The notes: generated by a model not told the origin, from the sequence alone. A stretch of 64,000 nt of DNA from Bremerella volcania (GCF_007748115.1 NZ_CP036289.1:372001-436000); one strand, 5' to 3'. Numbered from the stretch's first letter, positions 17,372-26,432 are shown. Translations and numbers: made by a program.

Positions 17372-18436
17372 TCAGGTTGGAGCGGATCCTTCCAACGGAA
17401 CCAGATTCTCTTTCGAGAGTCGCCGCAGTTGACCGCACGCCGCGTTGATCTTGTCCCCTTTGCGGTGGCGGAACTTCACGGTGATGCCGTGGCTTTCCAG
17501 GATCTCACGAAAACGCTGCTGAGCCTGGACGGTGGGCGTTTCGTAGGGCAAGCCGGGAACGGGGTTGTAAGGGATCACGTTCAACAGGGCAGGGCGGCCT
17601 TTGAGAAGCTTGGCCAACTGCTGGGCGTGCTCCGGGCGATCGTTCAACTCGGAAAGCAGTACGTACTCGAACGTGAGCCGTCGTCCACTTACCTCGAAGT
17701 AGTGATCCGCGGCGTCCAAAATCTTCTGGATGCCAATCGTCTTGTTGACCGGCACGATCTGCGTTCGCAGTTCGTCGTTGGGGGCGTGCAGCGAAACGGC
17801 CAGGTGATACCGCGTATCGAGCTTGGAAAGCTTGTCGATCGCCGGTGGCAGGCCGACGGTGCTGATCGTGATGCGCCGGGCACTGATGCCCAGGCCATCT
17901 TCCGACGATGCCAGATTCAAAGCTGGCAGCAAGCGATCGATGTTCGCCAGCGGTTCGCCCATCCCCATCACTACGATGTGGCTCAGGCGTTCTTCTTCGG
18001 GCAGCAGCATCTGCAGCCGTAGCATCTGTTCGGCGATCTCGCCGGCAGTCAGATTTCGCTCGACGCCATCGAGGCCCGAAGCGCAGAAGACACACCCCAT
18101 CGCGCAGCCGACCTGAGAACTGATGCAGATCGTTCGCCGATCGCCGTCCCGCAGCAAAACGCATTCAATGCGTCCGCCGTCATGCAGCTGGACCAGCAGC
18201 TTCTCCGTTCCATCGTCCGCCGTGGTGTGCTTGGCGATGGTGGTCGTCCAGATTCGGCACGACTCGGCCAGCTTCTCTCGAAACGCCTTAGGGAGGTTGG
18301 TCATCTCTTCGAACGAATCGACCCGATTCTGCACGATCCACTCGCGCAGCTGCTTAGCGCGGAACTTCGGTTGCCCGAGTTCTTTGACGGTGTCTTCCAG
18401 TTGATGACGGACGATTTGCTCTACGAGATCGATCAT
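17372..18436 (-). CDS. rlmN: 23S rRNA (adenine2503-C2)-methyltransferase RlmN
   Basis: This 354-residue radical SAM enzyme methylates C2 of A2503 in 23S rRNA and A37 of some tRNAs. The cluster ligands are Cys111, Cys115 and Cys118 (GCAMGCVFCASG). The two mechanistic cysteines are also present: Cys104 in TICISSQ and Cys334 in NAACGQLRR, matching the 7-residue spacing of the E. coli enzyme. The GMGEPLAN motif and ISTVGLPPAIDKL segment are conserved. The N-terminal RNA-binding part (FRAKQLREWI) is intact. It stands alone, convergent to the candidate small RNA. Confidence 0.97.
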   Translation of the reverse strand: MIDLVEQIVRHQLEDTVKELGQPKFRAKQLREWIVQNRVDSFEEMTNLPKAFREKLAESCRIWTTTIAKHTTADDGTEKLLVQLHDGGRIECVLLRDGDRRTICISSQVGCAMGCVFCASGLDGVERNLTAGEIAEQMLRLQMLLPEEERLSHIVVMGMGEPLANIDRLLPALNLASSEDGLGISARRITISTVGLPPAIDKLSKLDTRYHLAVSLHAPNDELRTQIVPVNKTIGIQKILDAADHYFEVSGRRLTFEYVLLSELNDRPEHAQQLAKLLKGRPALLNVIPYNPVPGLPYETPTVQAQQRFREILESHGITVKFRHRKGDKINAACGQLRRLSKENLVPLEGSAPT

Positions 18437-18631
18437 GAGTAAGGTCTATCAAGCAGACCCTATGGCTATTTCGAGGGAAAACGGTCTGCCCATGGTGATT
18501 GGCAGCAGAATCCGTTATATTAGCTAAATTCAACCCATTGCGAGGGTAGGTCTCCTAGGTGAACTCGTCTTTTACTAGATTCTCGCCTTCGCAGGTAATT
18601 GGTCAACTTCCCACAACGGCAAGATTGCACT

Positions 18632-18940
18632 ATGGCTCGAAAAGTCGCTAATCGTAAAGAGTTGCGCGCTCAAGTGGAGGCTGCCGAAGCCGCCGAAGCT
18701 CAAGACGAAGGAGCACCCAAGAAAAAAAAGGCGAAGCGCAAGTCCCGCAGCAAGAAAACCACCGAAGTCCGCATGAAGATGTTCTGGGGGGTTTTCAATC
18801 AATCGATGAAGCGGGTCGCTCTTTACGAGTTCGACCAGAAGGATGAAGCCGAAGCCAAGGCCGCCGATCTGAGCAAGTCAGGCAAACCGCCACACTTCGT
18901 TCAGAAGGTCAAAGAAACGATCGAAGAAACGATCGAGTAA
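18632..18940 (+). CDS. Small lysine-rich conserved hypothetical protein
   Basis: The ATG at 18632 (MARKVANRKELRAQVEAAEA) gives 102 residues; the frame extends upstream to 18599 without a better start. The N-terminal half is a helical acidic stretch followed by a strongly basic block (APKKKKAKRKSRSKKT), like a nucleic-acid-binding tail. The C-terminal half (MFWGVFNQSMKRVALYEFDQ, then KPPHFVQKVKE) looks like a small alpha/beta fold. I do not recognise the family. The basic block suggests DNA or RNA binding, which is inference. Located 195 bp downstream of the divergent rlmN start. Confidence 0.75.
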   Translation: MARKVANRKELRAQVEAAEAAEAQDEGAPKKKKAKRKSRSKKTTEVRMKMFWGVFNQSMKRVALYEFDQKDEAEAKAADLSKSGKPPHFVQKVKETIEETIE

Positions 18941-19033
18941 CGCCCCGCCACGCCCTATCCTTGGTGTGCCGTTTTCGTAGTTGCCTCGTCCTAGTACCAA
19001 CAACTTACCTGTTTGAGTGCGGGAGTCCCCACG

Positions 19034-19774
19034 ATGATGCTGCGAATGAGTCTCGTAACTTGCGCCGTACTTCTGCTTGCGGCGTTGGGATGCACCAGTG
19101 AACCCACACCACCCGCCCCTGCAGGCGGCGGTAGTGCCGCTTCACCAAAGCCGACCGGTGGGGCGGCGGCGCCGAAGGTTTCGCTGGCTCCGGCCGGCGA
19201 GGCGACTCCTCCGCTGGATGGTGGCCGCGTTCAGTCGAACATGCCCCAGGGATGGAAATTCCTGCCGCGCTCCAACGACTATCTTTTTGCGGCCTATTAC
19301 GAAGACAAGGGAGGCATCCCTCGGCTTGTGCTGCGAGAATCCGACGCCGGCGGCCTGCCGGAAACGACCTCCGCTGACTCGGCGAAGCAACTGGTTGCCA
19401 AGATCACCGAGGAAGTCGGTGCCGACAAAGATGCCGCCATGACGGTGGTCAATATCGGCAACAACTGGTTCGTCCGCTACGAGAAGGCGATGAAGTTCCG
19501 CAGTCTCGCGGCCAGCGGGGTCTTTCTGGAAACGGTTCGCTCCGGCAAACGGTTTTCGATCGAGCTTCTGACCTACAGCGTCGACAAAGAAAAGTTCCTG
19601 CCAGGCCTCTATCGCTTTGCCGCCGATTTGAAGGTGGAAGCAACGGAAGAGCCGGAAGCTCCTAAGGAGGAAGTTGAGGCTCCGAGTGAGTCAACGGAAC
19701 CGACAGAAGAAAAGCCCAGCGAGGCTTCCCCTGAGGATGTTCCTGCACCCGAAGCAGGTTCAAGCGAAGAGTAA
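19034..19774 (+). CDS. Secreted lipoprotein, function unknown
   Basis: The ATG at 19034 has GGGAG 8 nt upstream and is followed by a second ATG. The 246-residue product begins with a lipoprotein signal (VLLLAALGC lipobox, Cys at about residue 20), then a Pro/Ala/Gly-rich linker. A globular part at about 60-205 begins GRVQSNMPQGWKFLPRSNDY and reads like a sortilin-type or stress-response lipid-binding domain, but no family is recognised. The C-terminal 45 residues are highly acidic (Glu/Pro/Ala/Ser). It precedes another exported protein by 65 bp and may share a transcript with it. Confidence 0.8.
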   Translation: MMLRMSLVTCAVLLLAALGCTSEPTPPAPAGGGSAASPKPTGGAAAPKVSLAPAGEATPPLDGGRVQSNMPQGWKFLPRSNDYLFAAYYEDKGGIPRLVLRESDAGGLPETTSADSAKQLVAKITEEVGADKDAAMTVVNIGNNWFVRYEKAMKFRSLAASGVFLETVRSGKRFSIELLTYSVDKEKFLPGLYRFAADLKVEATEEPEAPKEEVEAPSESTEPTEEKPSEASPEDVPAPEAGSSEE

Positions 19775-19839
19775 CGCATAGCCGGACGATTATTGCTCTC
19801 GCGCATCCCCTCCACTTCTTTTTTACGAGATCCCCGCCC

Positions 19840-20514
19840 ATGCTCCGCTTGATTGTTTTCGCTGCCGTTGTCTGTTGTGTGGCTCCTGCATTTGGTGAAG
19901 CCCCGGCGGCTCCTGAGACCAGGCTATGTAAGCCTGGTAAATTGGTCGCATTTGAAAAGTTCGACAAGCCGAACGTCATGGTCGCCAAAGGGAAGGTCGA
20001 AGCTGGCCAGTGGCGCGATGGCCTGGGAGATTGGAAGACGGTTGACGGCGCCGCGTACGCGATTCAGGAAGCCCCCAGTGACCGGCGCCCCAACGGCCAC
20101 GAGGCCGTGTGCGAATACGTGACTGACATGGGGGACTTCGTGCTGACCGCCGAGTTCAAAATGAAAGAGGCTCCGCAGGTTGCGTTCGTCTTTCGCGATA
20201 CCAATCAACCGAACCTGCACCAAGGCCGCGTGATGATCAAGCCGGACGCGTTTTGGATTCAAAAGATGACCGGCATCTCGAAGGAAACCCGCCGGGAAGA
20301 GCTAAAGCGCGTCAAACACGACGTCGATCCCGACAAGTGGCACACGATCACCATCGAAGTGTGCGGCGATCGCATGCGAGCGGTGCTCGATGGCCAGGAA
20401 ATCGAAGCCGCCCACCAGCGTTTTCTCGATCGCAAAGGGCGCATCGGGTTCGTTGCCCGCGGTGAAGGAGCCCTGTTCCGCAACGTGGCCATCTGGGAAG
20501 CGGCCGCGAAGTAA
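19840..20514 (+). CDS. Secreted DUF1080-like (concanavalin-fold) protein
   Basis: This 224-residue protein starts with a cleavable signal peptide (MLRLIVFAAVVCCVAPAFGE). The remainder is a single beta-rich jelly-roll domain of the type found in DUF1080 / 3-keto-disaccharide hydrolase-like proteins, with GDFVLTAEFKMKEAPQVAFV, HDVDPDKWHTITIEVCGDRM and DRKGRIGFVARGEGALFRN, the usual closing strand. Planctomycetes encode many of these in carbohydrate-related loci. The catalytic residues of the family are not well enough known to say whether it is an enzyme. It is probably periplasmic. Confidence 0.8.
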   Translation: MLRLIVFAAVVCCVAPAFGEAPAAPETRLCKPGKLVAFEKFDKPNVMVAKGKVEAGQWRDGLGDWKTVDGAAYAIQEAPSDRRPNGHEAVCEYVTDMGDFVLTAEFKMKEAPQVAFVFRDTNQPNLHQGRVMIKPDAFWIQKMTGISKETRREELKRVKHDVDPDKWHTITIEVCGDRMRAVLDGQEIEAAHQRFLDRKGRIGFVARGEGALFRNVAIWEAAAK

Positions 20515-20565
20515 GCTTGCAAAGAATGTCCCGCCGCGCGAAAAGCTCCTCGCTTGGGTAAGTTC

Positions 20566-21360
20566 CTAGACAGCACGTACTTGCATTTCCATTCGGATGG
20601 AACGGGCGAGTCCATCAAGATCGCCATAGAGGCTCTTGCTGGTAATGTTCATCTTTCTTAGCAACGCAAATACGTTTTGGTACAAAGAATGGTCGATGCG
20701 TAGTTTTTCGATTGTTACGTTCTCGTATGCAGGCGACTCAACAACTGTCTCTATTTTCGACCCCCCGTTTCCAGACAAGATGAATGAACCTGCTTGGCGG
20801 TCGAGTCTTGTATTCATTTGCTTAGGTTCAGTAATCCAAAGAATATCGTAGGAAAAACGGTCGACTACATTCTCAAAAACTTGATCACGTTTGTTATGAA
20901 GCGTTTCCCTAGTCTCCGTAAACTGGCTGTCTTGTCGTTTTATTTCAGCGAGAGAGCTTTCCATAGTTGCTGTATAGTCGATCGCAAAGACAGAGAAGTC
21001 GTGCATACTATGTGGTGCGTAGCTCTCCAGTGCAAAGTACAACGCGACATAAGGACTCTCAGTAAAATCGACTAGTCGAGTCGGAACACCGTAGTGCTGC
21101 ATTATAGAAAGCCAGGCAAGCTTGGAGTCTGGCTGAATATTCTCCTTGTCGTAGAGGTGAAACTTTGATTGGAAAAGCGAGATAGAGTAGTCCTCAAATT
21201 GCTTGGCTCTATCCTTGGACCAGTCCTTACCAATCGCACGCTCAAGCGCCGATTGGAGCTTCCAGTCGGCGTCGGCTTGTCCCCGGAATACGAAATGATT
21301 CGGAGATTCGTTAAGGCGATGGATTAGTGCTTCCATATTGTCGATGCGAATCTCATCCAT
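20566..21360 (-). CDS. FRG domain protein
   Basis: The ATG at 21360 overlaps the end of the upstream gene (ATGGATGA) and gives 264 residues. The FRG motif is at Phe25-Arg26-Gly27 in HFVFRGQADADWKLQSAL, and the typical second block MQHYGVPTRLVDFTESPYVA lies at about 100-120 with ALYFAL after it. FRG domains are found in proteins of defence islands, phages and mobile elements; the biochemical role is not settled. Codon use is more AT-rich than in the neighbours, and the two-gene unit borders an insertion sequence, which fits horizontal acquisition. It is translationally coupled to the broken gene upstream. A role in phage defence is inference. Confidence 0.88.
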   Translation of the reverse strand: MDEIRIDNMEALIHRLNESPNHFVFRGQADADWKLQSALERAIGKDWSKDRAKQFEDYSISLFQSKFHLYDKENIQPDSKLAWLSIMQHYGVPTRLVDFTESPYVALYFALESYAPHSMHDFSVFAIDYTATMESSLAEIKRQDSQFTETRETLHNKRDQVFENVVDRFSYDILWITEPKQMNTRLDRQAGSFILSGNGGSKIETVVESPAYENVTIEKLRIDHSLYQNVFALLRKMNITSKSLYGDLDGLARSIRMEMQVRAV

Positions 21361-22189
21361 CTTGTCGTACCTTGTCGTATGCGGATGTAAGTTCGTCAAC
21401 GACATTTTCTGGATCGTGAGTCATCTCATCGAAACGGCGTTTGATAGGTTCTCCTCTTAAGCCAACTGTCTCTGGCGCTTGATTCCTCGTTCTTTTTACG
21501 CGAGCCGACGCCTTGTTGCCTGTTGCTGCAGTGCTTCTGGCTACTTCAGAAACGACGGATTTGTCCAAATCTTCACCGTCTATCTGCGCTTTGCCTTTGG
21601 CCGCATTGGCTTTAGCCGCGTAAACAGACAGCGGCTTCTGAAAGAACTCATCAGCATCAAATGGGTTAGGCCCTGTAAAGTGAGCCGTAAATCTAAGGAC
21701 TCGATACGCCCGAGCGATAGTCCTTAGGAAGCCTTCTGGATCCGATATAGGAGATATTAGTACCTCAACATCAGTGTCCATCACAATTGCTGTGCGTCGT
21801 AGGACTTGCTGGAGTTTGGAAGCAATGCCTGTTGGTCGACGCGCAAGGCGATGATTGTGCGCGATCCCAAGAAATCCAATGGCGGTGTTAAACACTACGT
21901 GAGTATAAGGGCTAGTTTCAAAATCCTCTTCAACAAAATTGCCAGTGTCTTCATCGAATTTTGTATTCGTTGTTCTAGTTGTTCTTCCAAATGCAAAGTA
22001 GCCTTTGTCTTTTTCGAAGTTTTCAATATTGCCAATGTGCCAAGTGCGTCCTGCTCTCAACTCGGCGGAAGGTCGTTCGTGAATTGCGAGTGCGAAAATC
22101 TCTTAAGGCGTAAGGGAAGGTTGAAACAACGATTTTTGAGACGGCAAAATTATCTTTGCCCGAAAAAGACTATACTCAATGGTGGACAT
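21353..22189 (-). pseudogene. FRG-linked gene interrupted by an in-frame stop
   Basis: From an ATG at 22189 the frame reads 28 codons (beginning MSTIEYSLFRAK), meets TAA at 22103-22105, and then continues in the same frame without a stop to 21353. The continuation starts EIFALAIHERPSAELRAG and looks coding from its first codon, so the TAA is most simply a GAA or similar codon mutated. The restored protein would have 278 residues. No family is firmly recognised; it vaguely recalls DUF4747-type proteins. The C-terminal third is charged. Reinitiation at TTG 22060 would give a 235-residue form. It lies directly upstream of, and overlaps, the FRG gene. Confidence 0.75.
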
Positions 22190-22255
22190 ATTAGAATGAA
22201 TTTATATCAAGATGGATATGCGATACAGCGGAAGTGTTGCTGGTGCATCCAGGTT

Positions 22256-22265
22256 AGGCATCAGC
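22256..22265 (+). repeat. Half of a 10-bp target duplication (AGGCATCAGC)
   Basis: This decamer abuts the left end of IS copy 1. Its partner is not on the other side of this IS but, in inverted form, at 59947-59956 beside IS copy 2. Confidence 0.9.
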
Positions 22266-23524
22266 CACGGCGATTGCGCCATGATGGGTTATCTGCGACA
22301 CTGAGGCAATGGCGGTCAGGCGATTTTGTGACGGAGGTTGTCGCGGCCTGATCCGGTGTTCTCAGGTGCCTTTCTCATGTCGTCACGTTCGCCTGTTTCC
22401 CTTCAAGAGTGCTTTGCCGATCTGACCGATCCGCGGACTCGCAAGGTGACTTATCCGTTAACGAATATCGTGACCATCGCGCTGTGTGCGGTGATGAGTG
22501 GGGCGGATGATTTTGTGGCTATCGCCGACTGGGCCGAGATGAAGAAGGAGTGGCTGGGTAAGTTCCTTGATTTGAGTTCCGGCATCCCTTCGCACGATCG
22601 CTTTAATGCGATCTTGGCTTCGCTGAATCCGGCTGAGTTTGAGAAGTGTTTGCTGACTTGGATCACCGCCTTACACGAAATCACCGACGGGCAGATCATC
22701 GCGATTGACGGCAAGACGCTGCGGCGGAGTTTCGACAAGGCCAGCAGCAAGGCGGCCATTCACATGGTCAGTGCCTGGGCGACTGCCAATCATGTGAGTC
22801 TCGGCCAGGTAGTAACCGACGCGAAGAGCAACGAGATCACCGCCATTCCCAAACTGCTTGAAATCGTCGAGGTTTCCGGCAGTTTAGTGACGATTGACGC
22901 TCAAGGTTGCCAACAGGACATCGCTCAGAAGATCGTCGACCAGGGAGCCGATTATTGCCTGGCCGTGAAGCGCAATCAGCCGACCCTCCACGATTCGATC
23001 GAAGATTTTTTTGTCGCGCAGCAGGAAAGCAATTTCAAGCGAGCCAAAGTACACCGTCACGAAACGCACGAGAAAGGGCATGGTCGCGAGGAGTCGCGTT
23101 CCTATTATATCTGCCCTGTGAACGACGAGATCATCACACGAGATCGTTGGTCGAACTTGAGGGCGATCGGGATGACGATCAATATCGTGAAGCAAGGCGG
23201 GAACGAGACGAGCGAGGTGCGATACTATATCCTGAGCAAGTACCTTTCCGGCAAGCGTTTCGCCGAGGCCGTTCGCGGTCATTGGGGCATTGAAAACAGC
23301 CTGCACTGGCAACTGGACGTGACGTTCGGTGAAGATCAATCTCGCATCCGCAAAGGGCACGCCGACGCCAACTTTAGCCTGCTACGAAGGACGAGCCTGA
23401 GCCTGCTGAAGAACAACAAGACAGCCAAGGTCGGCGTGAAGAACAAACGATTAAAATGCGGCTGGGGCGATGACTACCGCATGGAAGTCCTGCTGGGACG
23501 GTGAGTTATGGTGCAATCGCCGTG
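22266..23524 (+). mobile_element. ISAs1-family insertion sequence, copy 1
   Basis: The element is 1259 bp long. Its ends are imperfect inverted repeats, CACGGCGATTGCGCCAT on the left and the complement of CACGGCGATTGCACCAT on the right. Boundaries were fixed by comparison with copy 2 at 59957-61215, where similarity stops at the same base on both sides. Length, termini and the 10-bp target duplication fit the ISAs1 family. The flanks do not match each other: AGGCATCAGC on the left and CCCGGCATAC on the right. Confidence 0.96.
22377..23504 (+). CDS. ISAs1 family transposase
   Basis: This transposase of 375 residues starts at ATG 22377; the frame extends to a TTG at 22338 directly against GGAGG, too close to be used. 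It has the ISAs1 / H-repeat-associated layout: an N-terminal DUF4338-free helical part (LQECFADLTDPRTRKV), then a DDE core with IIAIDGKTLRRSFDKA (first Asp), VTIDAQGCQQDIA (second Asp) and VRGHWGIENSLHWQLDV (Glu). The sequence is intact and identical to the protein of copy 2, so the element is probably recent and may be active. Its stop codon overlaps a GTG start (GTGA) that reads into the severed membrane-protein fragment. Confidence 0.96.
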   Translation: MSSRSPVSLQECFADLTDPRTRKVTYPLTNIVTIALCAVMSGADDFVAIADWAEMKKEWLGKFLDLSSGIPSHDRFNAILASLNPAEFEKCLLTWITALHEITDGQIIAIDGKTLRRSFDKASSKAAIHMVSAWATANHVSLGQVVTDAKSNEITAIPKLLEIVEVSGSLVTIDAQGCQQDIAQKIVDQGADYCLAVKRNQPTLHDSIEDFFVAQQESNFKRAKVHRHETHEKGHGREESRSYYICPVNDEIITRDRWSNLRAIGMTINIVKQGGNETSEVRYYILSKYLSGKRFAEAVRGHWGIENSLHWQLDVTFGEDQSRIRKGHADANFSLLRRTSLSLLKNNKTAKVGVKNKRLKCGWGDDYRMEVLLGR

Positions 23525-24112
23525 CCCGGCATACTCCAAGGACTCACTTATTTTAGCGTGTTGGCGATGATCGCAGCGGGGTTCACCTATATGAGTCGCA
23601 TGATCATCTCGGCGTTTCGCCGCGAGTCGAGTCCGCGTCAGCGATTTACGATCTTCGGCTTGATGATCGTCACGGCGATTACCGCGGTCTGCCTGGTCGC
23701 CCTCAACCTTTTTCTGGGTTCAGAGAGTAGTCCTTCGGCCTTATTGGTCATCGTGATCTTGATCCTCGTGGGCTTTGCACTGACGGCCCAATGTGCCTCC
23801 GCGTGGTGCCGCACCAAGTGGGAAACGTTGGTGGTAGCCTTGGTGGCCTTGCTCGTGGCGATTCCCGCGGCGCTAGGCGTTCACGTGCTGCTTCACTACG
23901 TCAACAAGTCGCCGACGGAAGCCGGTGACGTCCTGATTCCCATCGGAACCATGGTCTTGTTCATGTGGATGCTCCTCTACCCGCTCTGGTTCGGCTTCTA
24001 CGCATTGGGCTGGACCTTGATCGACCCCAGTTGGAAGTTAGGACCACGCCACGTCGCAGGCCCCAAGGTCGCTGCCCCCGAGGAAGAGTTCGACGTGCTG
24101 ATGGAAGATTGA
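23525..24112 (+). pseudogene. C-terminal half of an IS-split membrane protein gene
   Basis: The first ten bases (CCCGGCATAC) are the target duplication. Reading on, the frame encodes PGILQGLTYFSVLAMIAAG and about 190 further residues with four or five membrane helices, ending in EEEFDVLMED. It aligns with the second half of the intact paralog at 61524-62438 (shared QRFTIFGLM, LYPL, DPSWKL). The first half lies at 61216-61534 on the other strand. Joined at the decamer, 319 + 578 nt give 897 nt, exactly 299 codons including the stop. The fragment might still be translated from GTG 23501 by coupling to the transposase. Confidence 0.88.
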
Positions 24113-24122
24113 CCCACCAGGC

Positions 24123-24638
24123 CTAATCCTCTTCATCATCGTCGTCGTATTCGACATGCCGCTCGCGCCAGTAGTCTTCGTTGGCCAGCACCTCTTCGAT
24201 GATCGATGGCTGACCGAGCGCGGCAAGCTGCGGAACTTTATCGAGTTGATGTTCGGCGTAAACCCCCTCGACGTCGAACTCCTCGGCATCGACGGGAATC
24301 GCCCACCCGTCCAGGTAGACGTACTGCTGACCCTCTTCCAGGTCTTCAGTCATCTGCTTCATGAAGTCGATCCAAAGATCGATGTCTTCGTCGGTCGGTG
24401 GTTCGCTGTAGCGGGTATCGAGATCGAGATGGGCCAGCTCCTCCCACGTCAGATCACAGGGCGCGGCGACGGTAAACGTGTAGGCATGCCGACACTTCGG
24501 GCAAGCAAACAGCCACCCGCAGCCACACCAGGGGCAATCCATCTGGGCCGGTGCCGAGATCCAGCACGGCTCGCATTGGCAGTGAGAAACCAAATCATCG
24601 TTGGCCTTCTTGAGGAAGAGTCCGACCTTTTCACTCAT
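24123..24638 (-). CDS. Zinc-ribbon protein of unknown function
   Basis: The ATG at 24638 has AAGGAT 7 nt upstream and gives 171 residues; the longer frame to 24788 lacks a plausible start. The N-terminus (MSEKVGLFLKKANDDL) is followed by a cysteine-rich cluster at about 22-50 with CQCEPCW, CPWCGCGW and CPKCRH, arranged as paired CxxC zinc knuckles. The middle is acidic (SEPPTDEDIDLWIDFM) and the C-terminus ends in a run of Asp and Glu. There is no signal peptide, so it is cytoplasmic. I do not recognise the family; a role as an adaptor or in nucleic-acid handling is speculation. It is convergent with the severed membrane-protein fragment. Confidence 0.78.
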   Translation of the reverse strand: MSEKVGLFLKKANDDLVSHCQCEPCWISAPAQMDCPWCGCGWLFACPKCRHAYTFTVAAPCDLTWEELAHLDLDTRYSEPPTDEDIDLWIDFMKQMTEDLEEGQQYVYLDGWAIPVDAEEFDVEGVYAEHQLDKVPQLAALGQPSIIEEVLANEDYWRERHVEYDDDDEED

Positions 24639-24932
24639 CGATCGATCCTTGCTGTTGGGGGTGTTCTTCACGTATGGGTTTCGATGGCAAGTGGATCCCA
24701 TCGGAAGATTTATTTCGGTGTACCCTACGCGGAAACGGGCAGCAAGCTTTTTTCTCTTCCCGGAAAAACATGAACCATTTACCAGCAATTTCGTTGAACA
24801 AAGTTTAGGGGAAAGAGATCAAACCTTCGTGAAAGTCTCTTCCCGCCCGATTTTCGCATTTCCCTCCCCCCGACGGCCATGCATAATCGAAAGTTGAATT
24901 CATTTCGGCCTGCTTTGCTTCGTTAGTTTCTT

Positions 24933-26423
24933 ATGTCTCGAATGATTCGAACCCTTACGATTTTCTTCGTTCTGCTACTGCTTCCCGGGCGCTATGCACT
25001 CGCCCAGATGAGCGCCTCGCCGTGGATCATGTCCTCGGACATTAACATCCCCGCCGATCAACAAGCCCAAGTCACCATGGGACCGCCTGGCTGCCCGGTG
25101 ATCGTGGTCAATCGTCAGGCCTGGCACATCAAATCGAAGAAGGTCGTGCAGACGATCCAGGATGGCTGGGAGATCGGCGACTACCGCTGCTTGAGCGCCA
25201 ACGGCAAGTACTTCGCCGCGTTCGAAGGTGGCCATTTCGATCGCGGGAAAGACATCAACGTCTGGAATCTGGTGACCGGCGAGATCGTCGCCACGATCCC
25301 AGGCAAGTCGAGCAGCATCTACCCGGTGATGAAGATCATGTACAACCGCTATCTTTTGGCGGCCCCCGATACCGGCGAGCAACTGACGATCTGGGACTTG
25401 GAACAAAACAAGAAGACGCGCGACGTCTTCGTACGAACGCAAGACGTCAACGAAGGGCAGCTGACCGTTTCCCCCGACGGCAAGTACCTGGCACTGTGCG
25501 AAGGGGACAAGGTCTCGGTCATGACCCTGGCCGATGGCCGCTACGCCGGCAACCTGGCAGCCCCCCTGCGTGATCCGACCAGCAGCACCGGTTGGACCGT
25601 CGGTGCTCGCGACATCAAAGACCTCGAGTTCTCGCCCGATGGACAAGAGATGGCGGCGCTCTACAGCAGCTTCAGCAAGCAGCGACTGGTGGTTTGGAAC
25701 GGCCAGGGGCAAATCACCCATGACATCCCGCTGAACATTCCATACGGCCGCTTGAACGCTTACAGCCTGTCGTGGCTGCCCGATCAAAAAGGATGGATCG
25801 TCGACGGCAACGTCATCGATCGCGAAACCAAGAAGATCACCGTTCAGTTCAAACGCCCCCGCAACGACAAAGACGAGATCGCCGTGCTCGACACGTACTT
25901 CCTGATGGGGCGTTTCGGAGAAGAGGCCGAATCGATCACCATGATCGGTCTTCCGTGGGAATCGATCGACAGTTCGCTGGAAGCCATGAACACGGTCGAC
26001 AATGCGATCCTCGGCCCTGGCGTGAAGCTTTCGCTGTACGTCTACATGCGAGGCCAGCGCGGCGAGTCGATCGACAAAGCCAGGGCAGCCGTCGGCGATG
26101 CGATTGTCGCCCGCATGAAAGCCGACAAGATGCTCTACGCCGCCGACCAGGAGGTCTACTTCCGCTTCAACGCCGAGCCTGCCTCCCCCGAGCATCAGTA
26201 CGGCCAGCTGAAACTGGAACTGCTGATGAAGGGCTCTGACGATCCGATCTGGGCTCATACGATCTCCTCGCGAGCCGCGACCGGCTTCCTGCAAGGTCTC
26301 GACAAGGGGGACATCTCCGACGCCGCGGCTTCGTCCGTCGTGCAGGAAATCAGCCAGGTACAGATCCCCTACTTCATGCCCCGCACGGCTGACTTCCTAC
26401 CACTGCCTTTTGTGGTGCAGTAG
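24933..26423 (+). CDS. Secreted WD40/beta-propeller-like protein
   Basis: This 496-residue protein starts with a signal peptide (MSRMIRTLTIFFVLLLLPG, cleavage near ALAQ). Residues about 50-300 contain weak WD40-like blades with phrases such as CLSANGKYFAAFEG, LTVSPDGKYLALCEGDKV and LEFSPDGQEMAALYS, in which xSPDGxxxA is the usual blade motif. The C-terminal 170 residues do not show blades. Such exported propeller proteins are common in planctomycetes and have no known enzyme activity; they probably bind proteins. It is convergent with epmA across a palindromic repeat. Confidence 0.82.
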   Translation: MSRMIRTLTIFFVLLLLPGRYALAQMSASPWIMSSDINIPADQQAQVTMGPPGCPVIVVNRQAWHIKSKKVVQTIQDGWEIGDYRCLSANGKYFAAFEGGHFDRGKDINVWNLVTGEIVATIPGKSSSIYPVMKIMYNRYLLAAPDTGEQLTIWDLEQNKKTRDVFVRTQDVNEGQLTVSPDGKYLALCEGDKVSVMTLADGRYAGNLAAPLRDPTSSTGWTVGARDIKDLEFSPDGQEMAALYSSFSKQRLVVWNGQGQITHDIPLNIPYGRLNAYSLSWLPDQKGWIVDGNVIDRETKKITVQFKRPRNDKDEIAVLDTYFLMGRFGEEAESITMIGLPWESIDSSLEAMNTVDNAILGPGVKLSLYVYMRGQRGESIDKARAAVGDAIVARMKADKMLYAADQEVYFRFNAEPASPEHQYGQLKLELLMKGSDDPIWAHTISSRAATGFLQGLDKGDISDAAASSVVQEISQVQIPYFMPRTADFLPLPFVVQ

Positions 26424-26432
26424 CCATCTCTG

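Noticed and set aside
22338-22376. Longer transposase from TTG 22338
   Set aside because: The TTG touches the GGAGG directly, leaving no spacing; ATG 22377 gives the usual family length.
23501-24112. A complete gene starting at GTG 23501
   Set aside because: Its first eight codons are IS terminal sequence and the rest is the C-terminal half of a split protein, so it is not an original start.
24975-26294. Minus-strand open frame of 439 codons opposite the WD40-like gene
   Set aside because: The sense protein has a signal peptide and blade motifs; the antisense frame has neither start signal nor domain.
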